Source: Shewanella sediminis HAW-EB3 (GTDB lineage: Bacteria; Pseudomonadota; Gammaproteobacteria; Enterobacterales; Shewanellaceae). From it: DNA of 64,000 bases. The notes beneath the pieces are model-generated. The model saw nothing but the letters and a program-made list of their open reading frames with translations. It was not told the DNA's origin and did not search any database. Where the stretch lies: the NCBI RefSeq assembly GCF_000018025.1, contig NC_009831.1, positions 3,782,001 to 3,846,000 on the forward strand, read 5' to 3'. Each line of letters starts with the position of its first letter. Position 1 is the stretch's first letter. A program made the position numbers and the translations under genes. Below, in pieces: positions 1 through 10,100 of the stretch.

Positions 1-648
1 CATGGAGATAACGACGGCTGGCTGTACTTCAAATCCAAGCTCGGTCGCATACTCGGCACAAGCCGCCTTAGGCGCATTCGGGAAGGGGTGATTAGCACCA
101 ATATGGGTAAACTTTGGCTTGCCCTTGGCCCCTTTGGCCTGCCAGTCTTTGGCGGCCCACTGAACCAGACCACGACAGGAGTCGGAGTAGGACGCCCCAT
201 AGAAGAAGTTATAGGGTGCAGGTTTCTTGGTGTTGGGATTTAGCCCCTTAGGATCGGTCAGGTGACCCGAATAAGAGGCGGAGAAGACAGGCGTCTGATC
301 TTTAGCGGCAAAGGAGATAAGTGCCTCGGTATCGGCGGTTCCCCACCCCTGCATCGCGACCATATTCTTACGTGACTGCCACTTCTTATATGAGGCGATA
401 GCCTGAGGCACCTTGTAGGCATAATCTATCGTCTCATATTCGAGCTTAGTCCCGCTTATGCCTCCATGGGAGTTGATGTAGGCGAGTGAGTCTCTCACAC
501 CATCGGCATAGGGTTTACCCACGAAAGCGGTTGGGCCTGACATATCGGCAAGATGACCGACGAAGATAGTCTCTTCGGCATTGGCCTGACTACTGATGCC
601 AAACACACCGCTTGCGATAGAAGAGGCGATAATCAATTTTTTATACAT
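1..648 (-). CDS. Branched-chain amino acid-type ABC transporter substrate-binding protein (partial, C-terminus outside window)
   Basis: Periplasmic solute receptor of a LivFGHMJ-type ABC importer. The 216 residues visible begin with a clear signal peptide, cleaved after about residue 24 (SQANA before EET), followed by HLADMSGPTAFVGKPYADG, the typical opening of Peripla_BP_6 receptors. The start is the ATG preceded by AAGGA about 7 bases upstream. The gene is the last member visible of an operon reading livG, ligase, livH, livM, receptor; it continues past the left edge, where a second ATPase (livF) would be expected. The ligand cannot be told from sequence. The CoA ligase in the operon argues for a carboxylic acid rather than leucine, which is inference. 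Confidence 0.88.
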   Translation of the reverse strand, partial: MYKKLIIASSIASGVFGISSQANAEETIFVGHLADMSGPTAFVGKPYADGVRDSLAYINSHGGISGTKLEYETIDYAYKVPQAIASYKKWQSRKNMVAMQGWGTADTEALISFAAKDQTPVFSASYSGHLTDPKGLNPNTKKPAPYNFFYGASYSDSCRGLVQWAAKDWQAKGAKGKPKFTHIGANHPFPNAPKAACAEYATELGFEVQPAVVISM

Positions 649-878
649 GTCATATTCCTTCAATATAGTGGCTGTTAGCCGGTACTTTTTTAGTTAGACG
701 TTTGTCGTGACGAGTTAATCGTTAGCAAATGGCTTCGACTGCATAACAAAGTCCTTCTGCGGCTTGCTTTTACACTGCTTGAAACGAACTGCTGCAGCCT
801 CTTGGGGAGCCCTCTTACTCACTCCCCTCGAGCCTGATCCTGCCTAATGTTCATTGCTGATAAAAAAATGGTTAGCTC

Positions 879-1952
879 TTAATAAGAGAACGGATAGAAT
901 TTCCAATAGTTCTTTATTTGCGCCCAGCGGTGGGCAAGCCCCTCTGGCTCAAAAATAAGAAACAGGATAATGACCAGGCCGATCGCCATCTCCTTGATAT
1001 AAGCCAGACCATCGGTCACCATAGGGATGTTGCCCCAGTCGGTGTATTTCATCAGACCGACACCTGTCTCCAACATCTCCGGCAGTAACACCATGAAGAT
1101 GACCCCCATCAGAGTTCCCTTGATTGACCCCAGGCCACCGATGATGATCATGGCCAGAAACTGTATCGACATGAAAATGGTGAACCCTTCTGCCGAAACA
1201 TAGCCAAGATAGTGCGCATACAACGCGCCGCCGATCCCGGCATAGAATGAGGAGATGCCGAATGACAGCAGGCGATACTTGTTTAACTTCACCCCCATGA
1301 TCTCGGCCGAAAGATAGTGGTCGCGTACCGCCACAAACGCACGACCATCACGGCTGCGCATCAGGTTACAGCCCCAGATGTACATGAAGACGAGGGCAAA
1401 CAGGGCGATATAGTAAAAGCTTTGGTCTGTATCAAACTCGAACCCCAGGAGGTTCACCGGCGCCGCCATAGAGCCCGATGAACCACCGGAGAACCACTCG
1501 GCACGAGCAAAAAAGTCTTCGATAATAAACTGAGCCGCCAATGTAGCTATCGCCAGGTAAAGCCCCTTAATACGCGCAGCAGGCATGCCAAACATCATGC
1601 CGACCGCCATAGTCAGGAAACCCGCCATAGGGATACACAGGGCTACCGGGATATTAAAGCTGGTGTTGAGCCAGGCCGATGCAAATGCGCCGAAGCCGAA
1701 GAAGGCACCATGACCCAAGGAGATCTGTCCGGTGAAACCCACCAAGATATTGAGTCCCAGCGCCGCTATTCCCAGATAAGAGATCTGAATAAATAGGGTT
1801 AAAAAGTAACCATCCAAGACAAGCGGTGCCAGACAAGCGGCTGCGATGGCCAGGATGGCCACCAAACGTATGGTCTTGGTTTCGAAAATCGTGTTGTCTT
1901 TCTTGTAACTGGTCCTGAAATCCCCGCATGGACGCATTGCCAAACTAGACAT
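879..1952 (-). CDS. livM: Branched-chain amino acid-type ABC transporter permease, LivM family
   Basis: Inner-membrane permease subunit that pairs with the LivH-type protein encoded just upstream. It is strongly hydrophobic, with roughly ten predicted membrane segments. The conserved LivM cytoplasmic loop is visible around residues 200-240 (GRAFVAVRD, then a run like AEIMGVKLNKYRLLSFGIS), as is the early GQISLGHGAFFGFGA motif. Length (357 aa) is normal for LivM. The first ATG gives MSSLAMRPC; an internal ATG five codons later is also possible. About 85 bp separate it from livH, and about 230 bp lie between it and the receptor gene. The symbol describes the family; leucine transport is not shown. 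Confidence 0.9.
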   Translation of the reverse strand: MSSLAMRPCGDFRTSYKKDNTIFETKTIRLVAILAIAAACLAPLVLDGYFLTLFIQISYLGIAALGLNILVGFTGQISLGHGAFFGFGAFASAWLNTSFNIPVALCIPMAGFLTMAVGMMFGMPAARIKGLYLAIATLAAQFIIEDFFARAEWFSGGSSGSMAAPVNLLGFEFDTDQSFYYIALFALVFMYIWGCNLMRSRDGRAFVAVRDHYLSAEIMGVKLNKYRLLSFGISSFYAGIGGALYAHYLGYVSAEGFTIFMSIQFLAMIIIGGLGSIKGTLMGVIFMVLLPEMLETGVGLMKYTDWGNIPMVTDGLAYIKEMAIGLVIILFLIFEPEGLAHRWAQIKNYWKFYPFSY

Positions 1953-2039
1953 AAAAAACTCCTTGAACTGTATTTACAGCCTGCTAGGGCCTGTTTATCT
2001 TTCGAGCTTGAATTTACCTGAGAATGTCTTCACACGAGC

Positions 2040-2933
2040 CTAGATACGCTCGATATCCCGGGTACCAAACAGGCCATAGGGTTTAAACCAGAGGATCACT
2101 AACAGCACGTAAAACGGCGCGATGTCATACATGTTGCCTATGTGTAAGTACTGGCTATCGAAGAACTCGGCAACATTCTCTAAGACGCCAATGATCACAC
2201 CGCCCACGATAGCGCCCACGATGGAGTCTAATCCGCCTAATATCACCGCCGGGAACACCTTGATACCGATGGCAGACAATGAGTCGGAGACCCCATTAAC
2301 CATGCCTATCACCACGCCCGCCGTTGCCGAAACCGTGGCCGCAATACCCCAGCTCATGGCGAAGACCTGCTTAACGGAGATCCCCAGGCTCTGAGCAACC
2401 TGCTGATCGAACGCCGTAGCCCGCATCGCCAGACCATGCTTTGAGTATTTAAAGAAGAAGAAGAAACCCACCATGATGCACAGTGCGATGACAGTACTCA
2501 TCAGATAGGCCAGTTCAACGTTGAGGCCAAAGAGAGATATAGAGTGAGTATCGAAAACCTTGGGGTAACTCTGCGGAGAAACGCCAAATATCCATTTCGT
2601 TAATGACTGAAAGAATATCGACAAGCCGATCGTCACCATGATGACCGAGATAATCGGCTCGCCTATCATGGGACGCAGGACTATCATCTGCAGTAGCACA
2701 CCAAACAGGGCCATAAAACAGAGGGTCAACAGGAAGCCGACCACGAACGGCAACTCCATATAGATTAGGAACGCCCAACACACCCAGGCGCCCACCAGCA
2801 GGAACTCTCCCTGGGCGAAGTTTACAATCTGTGTCGATTTATAGACCAAGACAAAACACATACCCACAACGCCATACAAGAGGCCGACAATCAGGCCGTT
2901 GATGATGAGTTGCAGTAGTAATTCAAAATTCAT
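2040..2933 (-). CDS. livH: Branched-chain amino acid-type ABC transporter permease, LivH family
   Basis: Second inner-membrane permease of the importer, 297 aa. The N-terminus (GLIVGLLYGVVGMCFVLVYK, then NFAQGEFLLVGA) and the conserved ATAFDQQVAQSLGISVKQVFAMSWG loop near residues 170-200 are hallmarks of LivH. The C-terminal GLDSIVGAIVGG motif is also present. Its start codon overlaps the stop of the upstream acyl-CoA ligase gene by four bases (ATGA), indicating translational coupling. This tight coupling is the best evidence that ligase and transporter act on the same substrate. Confidence 0.9.
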   Translation of the reverse strand: MNFELLLQLIINGLIVGLLYGVVGMCFVLVYKSTQIVNFAQGEFLLVGAWVCWAFLIYMELPFVVGFLLTLCFMALFGVLLQMIVLRPMIGEPIISVIMVTIGLSIFFQSLTKWIFGVSPQSYPKVFDTHSISLFGLNVELAYLMSTVIALCIMVGFFFFFKYSKHGLAMRATAFDQQVAQSLGISVKQVFAMSWGIAATVSATAGVVIGMVNGVSDSLSAIGIKVFPAVILGGLDSIVGAIVGGVIIGVLENVAEFFDSQYLHIGNMYDIAPFYVLLVILWFKPYGLFGTRDIERI

Positions 2934-4894
2934 GACGCTCTCCTTTGCTCTATTTCTGTCTCGGATACGCTTGTGGTCTCAATAACCGTTGCCACCTTAA
3001 GTTGGGTCTGAATTCGGGACTTACTGCCATCCTGGAAGGTGATCACGGTATCGATATCCACATGAGGTTTATCGTTATAGATAGATGAGATGATGTCGCC
3101 GTATTTATCGGCTATCACACCACGCCTGACCTTGCGGGTACGGGTTAACTCGCCATCATCGGCATCGAGTTCCTTATAGAGCAGGATAAATTTACTGATC
3201 TTCTGGGCATCGGGCAGAGACTGATTCACTATCTCAATCTCCTCAGACAGCTTTTCATAGACCTCGGGCAGCGATGACAGGTTGGTGTAGTTAGTAAAGG
3301 CGAGGCCACGTTGCTCGGCCCATTTAGAGACGATACTGAAACGTATACATAAGATGGCAGACAGATAGGGTCTCTCTTTGCCAAGGATCACCGCCTCTCC
3401 GATAAAGGAGGAGAACTTAAGTTTATTCTCTATATATTGAGGAGAGTACTGAATACCCTGGCTCGTTTTAGCTAAATCTTTAATTCTGTCGATAACCACA
3501 AGGTGACCCGATGGCTTGAAATAGCCCGCATCTCCTGTATGCATCCACCCCTGTTTCACATCTTCGTCGAATGCCTCCTGATCACCCAGGTAACCGTTGA
3601 ACATACCTAAGGTTTTGGCGATCACCTCGCCCACCCCTTCGCTGTCACAGTTGATAACCTTAACCTCGGCGCTGTCGAAGGCGACACCGACGCTGTCATA
3701 ATCCACATCACCTTCCATGTGTATCGTGTAGGCCCCACACATCTCGGTCTGACCATAGAGTTGACGCAGTGGTACCCCGATACTCTGGAAGAACCGGAAA
3801 GTATCCGGGCCCATGGCGGCGCCACCAGTTGCTGCAGACTTTAAAAATGAGAAACCGAGTCTGTCTCGCAGCGCCCTCATCAACAGAAGGTCGGCGAAAC
3901 GGGACTTTCGGCCCTGCTGTAAACTTTTCTGCGCCCTGTTCATGGCGAAATTAAACAGCGCCTGCTTCAGACGGGAAGAGTCCATCATTCTCGCCTGCAC
4001 ATCGGCCAATATTCCCTCCCAGACTCTGGGGGCGAGCAGGACAAAACTGGGACCGATTTCACGCAGATCGGCCATCATGGTCTCCTGCTCTTCTACGAAG
4101 TTGACTATCTGCCTGGCGATCAATGCCTGACCCACCGCATACACCTGCTCCATGATCCAGGGCAGAGGCAATACGGAAACATAGTTATCACCCGGCGCAC
4201 GCGGGTCGGCACGCAGGTATGAGCAGCAGTGGTCGATAAACTTGCTGCCTTGAAGCAGTACAATTTTTGGCTTCGAAGTGGTACCTGAGGTGGTGCAGTA
4301 GATGGCGATATTCTCGGCCTTGCCCGCATCGACGAATGCATCGTAGAGCCTGGGCGTCTCTCTGTCGATTCGCTGTCCTAATGCATAGATCTCTTCGACA
4401 CTGATAAGGCGGGGGTCATCATATTTGCGCATGCCTCGTGGGTCACAATAGACGATACATTTGACGCTGGGGATACTATCTTCGAGCTCAAGTAGCTTGT
4501 CACACTGCTCTTCATCCTCGGCAATAACCACGCTGGCATTGCTTCGGTTGAGAAGATAAGCCACCTCTTCATGCAGTGAGTCCTGATAGACCCCCAGAGA
4601 GAAACAGCTCATGGCATGGGCCGCAACTTCACCCCATACCCACTCGGGTCTGTTGTCTCCCAGCAGGGCGATGGTGCTGTTTGCCTCTATGCCCATAGAG
4701 GACAGGGCCAGGGTCATCCACTTCACTCGGTTATGATAATCTAACCAGCTAAATTCACTCCAGATCCCAAACTCTTTCTCCCGCATGGCAATATCATCGG
4801 GCCAGAGTGTGGCGTTATGCCTGAGGATCTTAGGAAAGGTATCCATATCGCCCATATCGAATCGATTGGATGACGCTGCATTTGGCATATTCAT
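2930..4894 (-). CDS. AMP-dependent acyl-CoA synthetase/ligase, long-chain type
   Basis: Adenylate-forming enzyme that converts a carboxylic acid, ATP and CoA to the acyl-CoA via an acyl-AMP. The 654 aa match the long-chain FadD/ACSL-like branch in length. Core motifs are visible: the phosphate-binding loop YCTTSGTTSKPK near residue 200, LYGQTEMCG near 380, GWMHTGDAGYF near 450 and IDRIKDLAKTSQG just after. The gene lies between livG (1-base overlap, TAATG) and livH (4-base overlap), so it is an integral operon member. This arrangement is known in proteobacterial loci for uptake of fatty or aromatic acids. The actual acid is unknown; a branched, aromatic or medium/long-chain carboxylate is inferred. 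Confidence 0.88.
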   Translation of the reverse strand: MNMPNAASSNRFDMGDMDTFPKILRHNATLWPDDIAMREKEFGIWSEFSWLDYHNRVKWMTLALSSMGIEANSTIALLGDNRPEWVWGEVAAHAMSCFSLGVYQDSLHEEVAYLLNRSNASVVIAEDEEQCDKLLELEDSIPSVKCIVYCDPRGMRKYDDPRLISVEEIYALGQRIDRETPRLYDAFVDAGKAENIAIYCTTSGTTSKPKIVLLQGSKFIDHCCSYLRADPRAPGDNYVSVLPLPWIMEQVYAVGQALIARQIVNFVEEQETMMADLREIGPSFVLLAPRVWEGILADVQARMMDSSRLKQALFNFAMNRAQKSLQQGRKSRFADLLLMRALRDRLGFSFLKSAATGGAAMGPDTFRFFQSIGVPLRQLYGQTEMCGAYTIHMEGDVDYDSVGVAFDSAEVKVINCDSEGVGEVIAKTLGMFNGYLGDQEAFDEDVKQGWMHTGDAGYFKPSGHLVVIDRIKDLAKTSQGIQYSPQYIENKLKFSSFIGEAVILGKERPYLSAILCIRFSIVSKWAEQRGLAFTNYTNLSSLPEVYEKLSEEIEIVNQSLPDAQKISKFILLYKELDADDGELTRTRKVRRGVIADKYGDIISSIYNDKPHVDIDTVITFQDGSKSRIQTQLKVATVIETTSVSETEIEQRRAS

Positions 4895-5691
4895 TAGCCC
4901 ACCTCCTGTAACTGCTCGTTCTCTTCTAATCCAAGGTAAGCCTGTCTCACATGTTCATCAGCCATCACCTCATCGGGGAGGCCGCAGATCAGTTTCTTAC
5001 CAAAATCCAACACCATGACCTGATGAGAGATATCCATCACCACGCCCATATCATGTTCAATCATGACCACAGTGATACCGAACTCTTCATTGAGATCGAG
5101 TATGTAGCGCGCCATATCCTCCTTCTCTTCCAGGTTCATTCCGGCCATAGGTTCATCGAGCAAAATAAGTTTGGGCTTTAGGGCGATGGCGCGGGCCAGC
5201 TCGACGCGTTTGCGAAGGCCATATGAGAGTGTGCCTGCCACGGCCTTACGCACATGGGAGATATCCAGGAAGTCGATGATCTCCTCTACCTGACGGCGAT
5301 GAGTCAGCTCCTCTCTTTGAGCCGGAGATGCCCAGTAGAGGGGACCGGTTAACCAGTTATTCTTCATCAGGTGATGTCGGCCAACCATGATATTGTCCAA
5401 CACCGACATATGGCCGAAGAGGGCGAGGTTCTGGAAGGTGCGGCCGATACCTAAGTCGGCCCTGTCATTGGGCCTTAAATTGGTCACATCGGTATTATCA
5501 AAATGAATGGCCCCTTTATTGGGACGATAACGGCCGGAGATACAATTCAACATTGATGTTTTTCCCGCCCCGTTAGGGCCAATGATGGAAAACACTTCGC
5601 CTTTGTTTACATCGAAGCTCACATCGGTCAGTGCCTTAACACCACCAAATGCGAGAGATATCTGGTCTACTTTCAGGATAGTTTCTGTCAC
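4894..5691 (-). CDS. livG: Branched-chain amino acid-type ABC transporter ATP-binding protein, LivG family
   Basis: Cytoplasmic ATPase of the importer, 265 aa, normal for LivG. Visible motifs are Walker A (GPNGAGKTS, about residue 40), the ABC signature in the variant form LSYGLRKRVELARA, Walker B (LILLDEPMAGMN) and the switch histidine in MIEHDM. The extra segment around residues 85-130 with GRTFQNLALF is typical of LivG rather than LivF. It is the first gene of the operon and its stop overlaps the ligase start. LivF is not in the window and probably lies beyond the left edge. Confidence 0.92.
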   Translation of the reverse strand: MTETILKVDQISLAFGGVKALTDVSFDVNKGEVFSIIGPNGAGKTSMLNCISGRYRPNKGAIHFDNTDVTNLRPNDRADLGIGRTFQNLALFGHMSVLDNIMVGRHHLMKNNWLTGPLYWASPAQREELTHRRQVEEIIDFLDISHVRKAVAGTLSYGLRKRVELARAIALKPKLILLDEPMAGMNLEEKEDMARYILDLNEEFGITVVMIEHDMGVVMDISHQVMVLDFGKKLICGLPDEVMADEHVRQAYLGLEENEQLQEVG

Positions 5692-5845
5692 ACCCGTACT
5701 CCTTGAACTTCAGTTCGATTCATTAACGACACAACAGTGATGTCACAGTGGTGATTGGCACTAGCCGCGTATTGCATGAGAAACATGAATTAACTCTTGT
5801 CAGCCCGTTCGCAATTGCGCTAGTCATTTTTAAAACGATGTATCT

Positions 5846-5873
5846 AAAAAAAAGAGAGGTGGGTTGCCCCACC
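5846..5873 (-). terminator. Rho-independent terminator downstream of the DcaP-like porin gene
   Basis: On the minus strand the stem GGTGGG-GCAA-CCCACC is followed by TCTC and a run of eight T. It lies 15 bases past the porin stop codon and upstream of livG, so it separates the porin transcript from the liv operon. Confidence 0.8.
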
Positions 5874-5887
5874 CCTAAATGGAGCGT

Positions 5888-6928
5888 TTAGAGTGCGTAT
5901 CTCATCGATAGCTGCGCATAATCAGAGTCAACATTCTTATCGCCCATTTCAAAGTTGCCGACTTCGAATCCGACGGCAAGTTGGGGAGTCAGGTTTTGGA
6001 ACAGGTTGACACTCCATTGAGTGCGCTCTGCATCGGCGATATCGGTTTCAACACGGCCATACAAGACGGTACTTCTTAGAGTATCTGTCCAGTAGTGACG
6101 GTATGCGGCAAGGTAAGAAGTGGTACTTTCAACCTCCTCTCCGATAAGATCTGAGGCGGTACCTACGCCGACATAACGGCCCACTTCGCCCAGATGGAGC
6201 TGAAATCTGAAATCATCTTTACCAAAGGTCTTAATACGTCCGGCTATCGATCCACCTAAAGCCGTTTCTGTATTACCCATTGTCGTATTGAGGCTACGGC
6301 CCAGTGCCGATAACGACACGTTGCCCCAATCACCTTTTAGGTTATAACGGGCGACAACATCGGGCAGATCATCGTTGGCGGTATCGCCGCCGACACTCTC
6401 CGGGTTTTCGATAGAGACTTGGAAATTGCCTGCATCGAAACGCACCTGCCCCTGACGAATGAAGGCCAAACCTACCGTTGCGCCGGCAAAGTCGGCGCTC
6501 TCAGGAATGGCACTGGTATTCATGAAGGTGGTCCAGGTCTGTCCTGCGGTGATCCCTTTGTATTTGATGAAAGCGTGGCGAATACGGGGGTTGGCTGAGT
6601 TCGAGACCACCTGGTTACCGCCGCCTCCGAGAAAATCCATCTCGATAAAGCCGGTCACATCCCCATGAACATATTTAGTATTGAATCGCGACTCATTGGC
6701 AAAGATTCTGAACTGCGACGCGTCCTCAGACAGCGGTGTACCCGTACCTATCCAAAAATCCCGATAGGCGACATCACCGCTGACATAACGTGCATCAACC
6801 TTGATGTAACCACCGAAGCTAATCTTGCCATCTTCACCCACTTCGAAGTCGTATCCCGCCAAGGCAGAGCTTGCGCAAACACACATGGAACCCGCTATCG
6901 CAATTTTTTTAATTTTAGAAATTAGCAT
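5888..6928 (-). CDS. DcaP-like trimeric outer-membrane porin
   Basis: Outer-membrane channel of the DcaP family, whose members pass negatively charged solutes such as dicarboxylates. The 346 aa begin with a signal peptide ending ASSALA before GYDFEVG. The mature N-terminus has GKISFGGYIKVDARY, and there is a diagnostic block with NESRFNTKY, then FIEMDFLGGGGN, then RIRHAFIKYKG and AGQTWTTFM. The end is a barrel-type strand (YAQLSMRYAL). It sits upstream of, and on the same strand as, the liv/ligase operon, with a terminator between them. It may be the outer-membrane entry point for the same carboxylate, which is inference from position. Confidence 0.85.
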   Translation of the reverse strand: MLISKIKKIAIAGSMCVCASSALAGYDFEVGEDGKISFGGYIKVDARYVSGDVAYRDFWIGTGTPLSEDASQFRIFANESRFNTKYVHGDVTGFIEMDFLGGGGNQVVSNSANPRIRHAFIKYKGITAGQTWTTFMNTSAIPESADFAGATVGLAFIRQGQVRFDAGNFQVSIENPESVGGDTANDDLPDVVARYNLKGDWGNVSLSALGRSLNTTMGNTETALGGSIAGRIKTFGKDDFRFQLHLGEVGRYVGVGTASDLIGEEVESTTSYLAAYRHYWTDTLRSTVLYGRVETDIADAERTQWSVNLFQNLTPQLAVGFEVGNFEMGDKNVDSDYAQLSMRYAL

Positions 6929-7168
6929 CTTCTATCCCCTTTAATGTCTGCAGCCAAGATGAAGAAATCCCGGCATTGACTCAATTGGGAATAGGTATTA
7001 GTGCAGCAGTCTTAATACGGAAGTCGCAAGACAAAGGGGTTAATACTTAAGTCGATATTAATTAGCGATAAATAGCCGTTGAAATATGATATGTTAAATT
7101 TTATAACAAACAGGTTTTTTGACTTCGTATCGATGGACAGAAACTCATAATAAGGCTCATTAAAGCGT

Positions 7169-10100
7169 ATGTTTCCCAACTGGCTGTTAGTCACCATCAG
7201 TATCAGCTATATCGGCTTACTCTTTCTGATGGCTTTCCTCGGTGACAGATACCGAGACAGACTGGTCAATCGACAACACACGGTTATCTACGCGCTTTCT
7301 CTGGGAGTCTATTGCACCTCGTGGGGGTTTTTAGGGACCGCCGGACAGGCGGCGAGTAACTCATTTTCATACCTGCCGGTATACATTGCCCCTATACTGC
7401 TGTTTATTTTTGCCTGGCCATTTATTCAGAGGCTGATCCGCGTCAGCCTTAAACTCAATATCACCTCTATCGCCGATCTGCTCGCGGCCCGGTTTGGAAA
7501 ATCACAACTGCTGGCCTTCATCGTGACCCTGGTCGCCCTGTTTGGCACCTTGCCCTATATTGCCCTGCAGCTGAAAGCCATCGTTAACTCCTACGAGATC
7601 TTGCGGCAAGATCATCTCATGTCTTCATGGCAGATAGGCGGCGTGGTGAGTATTATTTTGGCAGGTTTTACCATCATCTTCGGGGTTAGGGCCATCGACG
7701 TCACCGAGCGTCACCCGGGTATGATGTTAGCGATCGCCTTCGAGTCCTTCGTCAAGCTTGTCGCCTACCTGACTGTCGGCATATTTGTCTCATTTTTTCT
7801 GTTCGACTCTCCGCTGCAAATTTGGAACTTAGCAAATGAGAGCTTACCCGCATCAACCGAGTTTAATTACCCGAACCTGGTCTCAATGTTTGGCTTGCTC
7901 TTTATCGTCCTCTCCGCATTTCTCTGTCTGCCCCGGCAATTCCAGGTACTCATCGTCGAATTGAAAGAGCAGAAACATGCCATATGGAGTAGATGGACCT
8001 TCCCGATATACATTTTAGTATTCGCATTTTTTGCCACCCCACTGGGACAGGCCGGTAACCTGCTCTATGGCGATTCACTCAAGAGTGATGCCTATGTGCT
8101 GTTTTTGCCGGCCTTCAATGGTCAGGCCTGGCTGGGGTTATTCAGCTTTCTGGGCGCTATCTCTGCGGCAAGCTCCATGGTCATCATCTCCACAATCGCC
8201 TTGAGTACCATGCTAAGTAATGAAGTGGTGTTCCCCACCCTGTTCAAATTCAGCAATATTCAAAGTACCAACTTTCACCGCTTTCGCTCGCACCTGTTGA
8301 GTATACGTAAGGCGCTGGTGTTGCTTGTCATCTTCTTAAGTTACGGCATGTTTTTACTGGCACCACCAGACACGCTTGCCTCCTTAGGAGAAGTCGCATT
8401 TGGTGCCATAGCCCAGATAGGACCGACCCTGTTTGCCGCCTTTTTGTGGCGAAGGGTGACGCTGGTCGGCGCTATCTTAGGGATCTCCAGTGGCTTCAGC
8501 CTCTGGCTTGTACTCAATATGCTCCCTCAGCTGGGCTTTTACCCTCATCCACTGGCCGGCAGCGAATATTCGATGACGACCATGGCAACCCTGATAGGCC
8601 TACTCGTCAACATCCTTATGCTGTGGCTGGTTTCACTGCTCACACGCCAAAGCGTGCATGAGCAGATGCAGAACGAGCACTTTATTCAGAGGCCGGATAT
8701 CGATAATTTGCCCTCCGGGGTCCAAAAAAATATAAAACCTAAAGATCTCGAATTGCTGGTCGCTCGTTTTGTGGGTGAAGAGCGAGCCGAGCAGGGATTC
8801 AGGGATTTTTTCAGCCAGCACGAATCACTCCTCTCGGACAGGAACAGTCATAATCAGGCACTGATTTTTTATACCGAAAACATGCTGGCGAGTGTGATGG
8901 GCTCGGCTTCTGCCCGTCTGGTGATCTCCTGTGCGCTCAATGGACGAGATATCGCCATCAACGAAGTGGCACAGCTTGTCGAAGATGCCTCCAGCCATAG
9001 AATGGAGTTCAGCCGCTCGGTACTTCACAGCGCCATCGAAAACGCCAGCGAAGGCATATCGGTAATAGATAGCGATCTTAAATTGGTTGCCTGGAATAAG
9101 CATTATCTGGAGCTGTTCGACTATCCGGATGACCTCATCTATATCGGCTGTCCGGTGAAGCAGCTCATCCAATACAACCTGAGTCATGGGGGCAAGTTCA
9201 ATAAGAATATCGAACAGAAAGTCGAACGACGACTGACGTTTTTACGTCAAGGTAGCCGCCATAGCACCGAGCGGATCCAGGGTGATGGCAAGACTATTCG
9301 TATCGAGGGCAACCCCATTCCCGATGGCGGCTTTGTGATGATATTCTCGGATATTACCATGTACCGGGAAGCCGAAAAGTTACTGAAAGAGAAAAATCTG
9401 GATCTCGAAGCCCGGGTCTATGAACGCACCAGGAAGCTGGAAAAGGCGAACCTTACCTTGGAACAAACCAATGCCGAGCTTGCCGATGCGATTCAAAAAG
9501 TGGAGCAGGCCCACCAGAAAAAGAGTCAATATTTGAAGGCCTGCAGCCACGACCTGTTGCAACCTCTGTCTGCGGCCCGTCTCTTCTCCTCTGCCTTCGT
9601 ACAGAGCAGTCAGCTATCAGAAAAACAGAAACAGCAGATAGGTTACATCGATAACTCCCTTAAAGTGGCCAATGAGTTACTGCTGGATCTCAATGAAATT
9701 TCTCGCATCGAAAGTGGTACCCTGGTTCCTGAAATTGAGCGCTTTCCACTTCAGGAGGTTTTAGACTCCATCGTCGATGAATACACCGCAATTTCCGCGA
9801 GCGCTAACGTGGAGTTCCGTCATATCGATACCAGGCTCTGGGTCACAAGCGACAAGGTGATGTTAAGGCGAATTTTGCAAAATCTGATAAGTAATGCTTT
9901 CAGGTATGCCGGGGAGGGGAAAATTCTTCTGGGCTGCCGCCGACATGGCAGTAAACTCAAGATTCAAGTCGTAGATAATGGACCGGGGATCCCCCTTGAT
10001 AAGCAAGCGGTGATATTTGAACAATTTACCCGCCTGCAGCCCTCCGGTCATCAGGGGGTCAACGGGCTGGGTCTGGGCCTCAATATCGCTCAGGGACTGA

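Noticed and set aside
3813..4130. 105-codon plus-strand frame inside the acyl-CoA ligase gene
   Set aside because: Antisense to a gene with intact family motifs; a shadow of its codon pattern.
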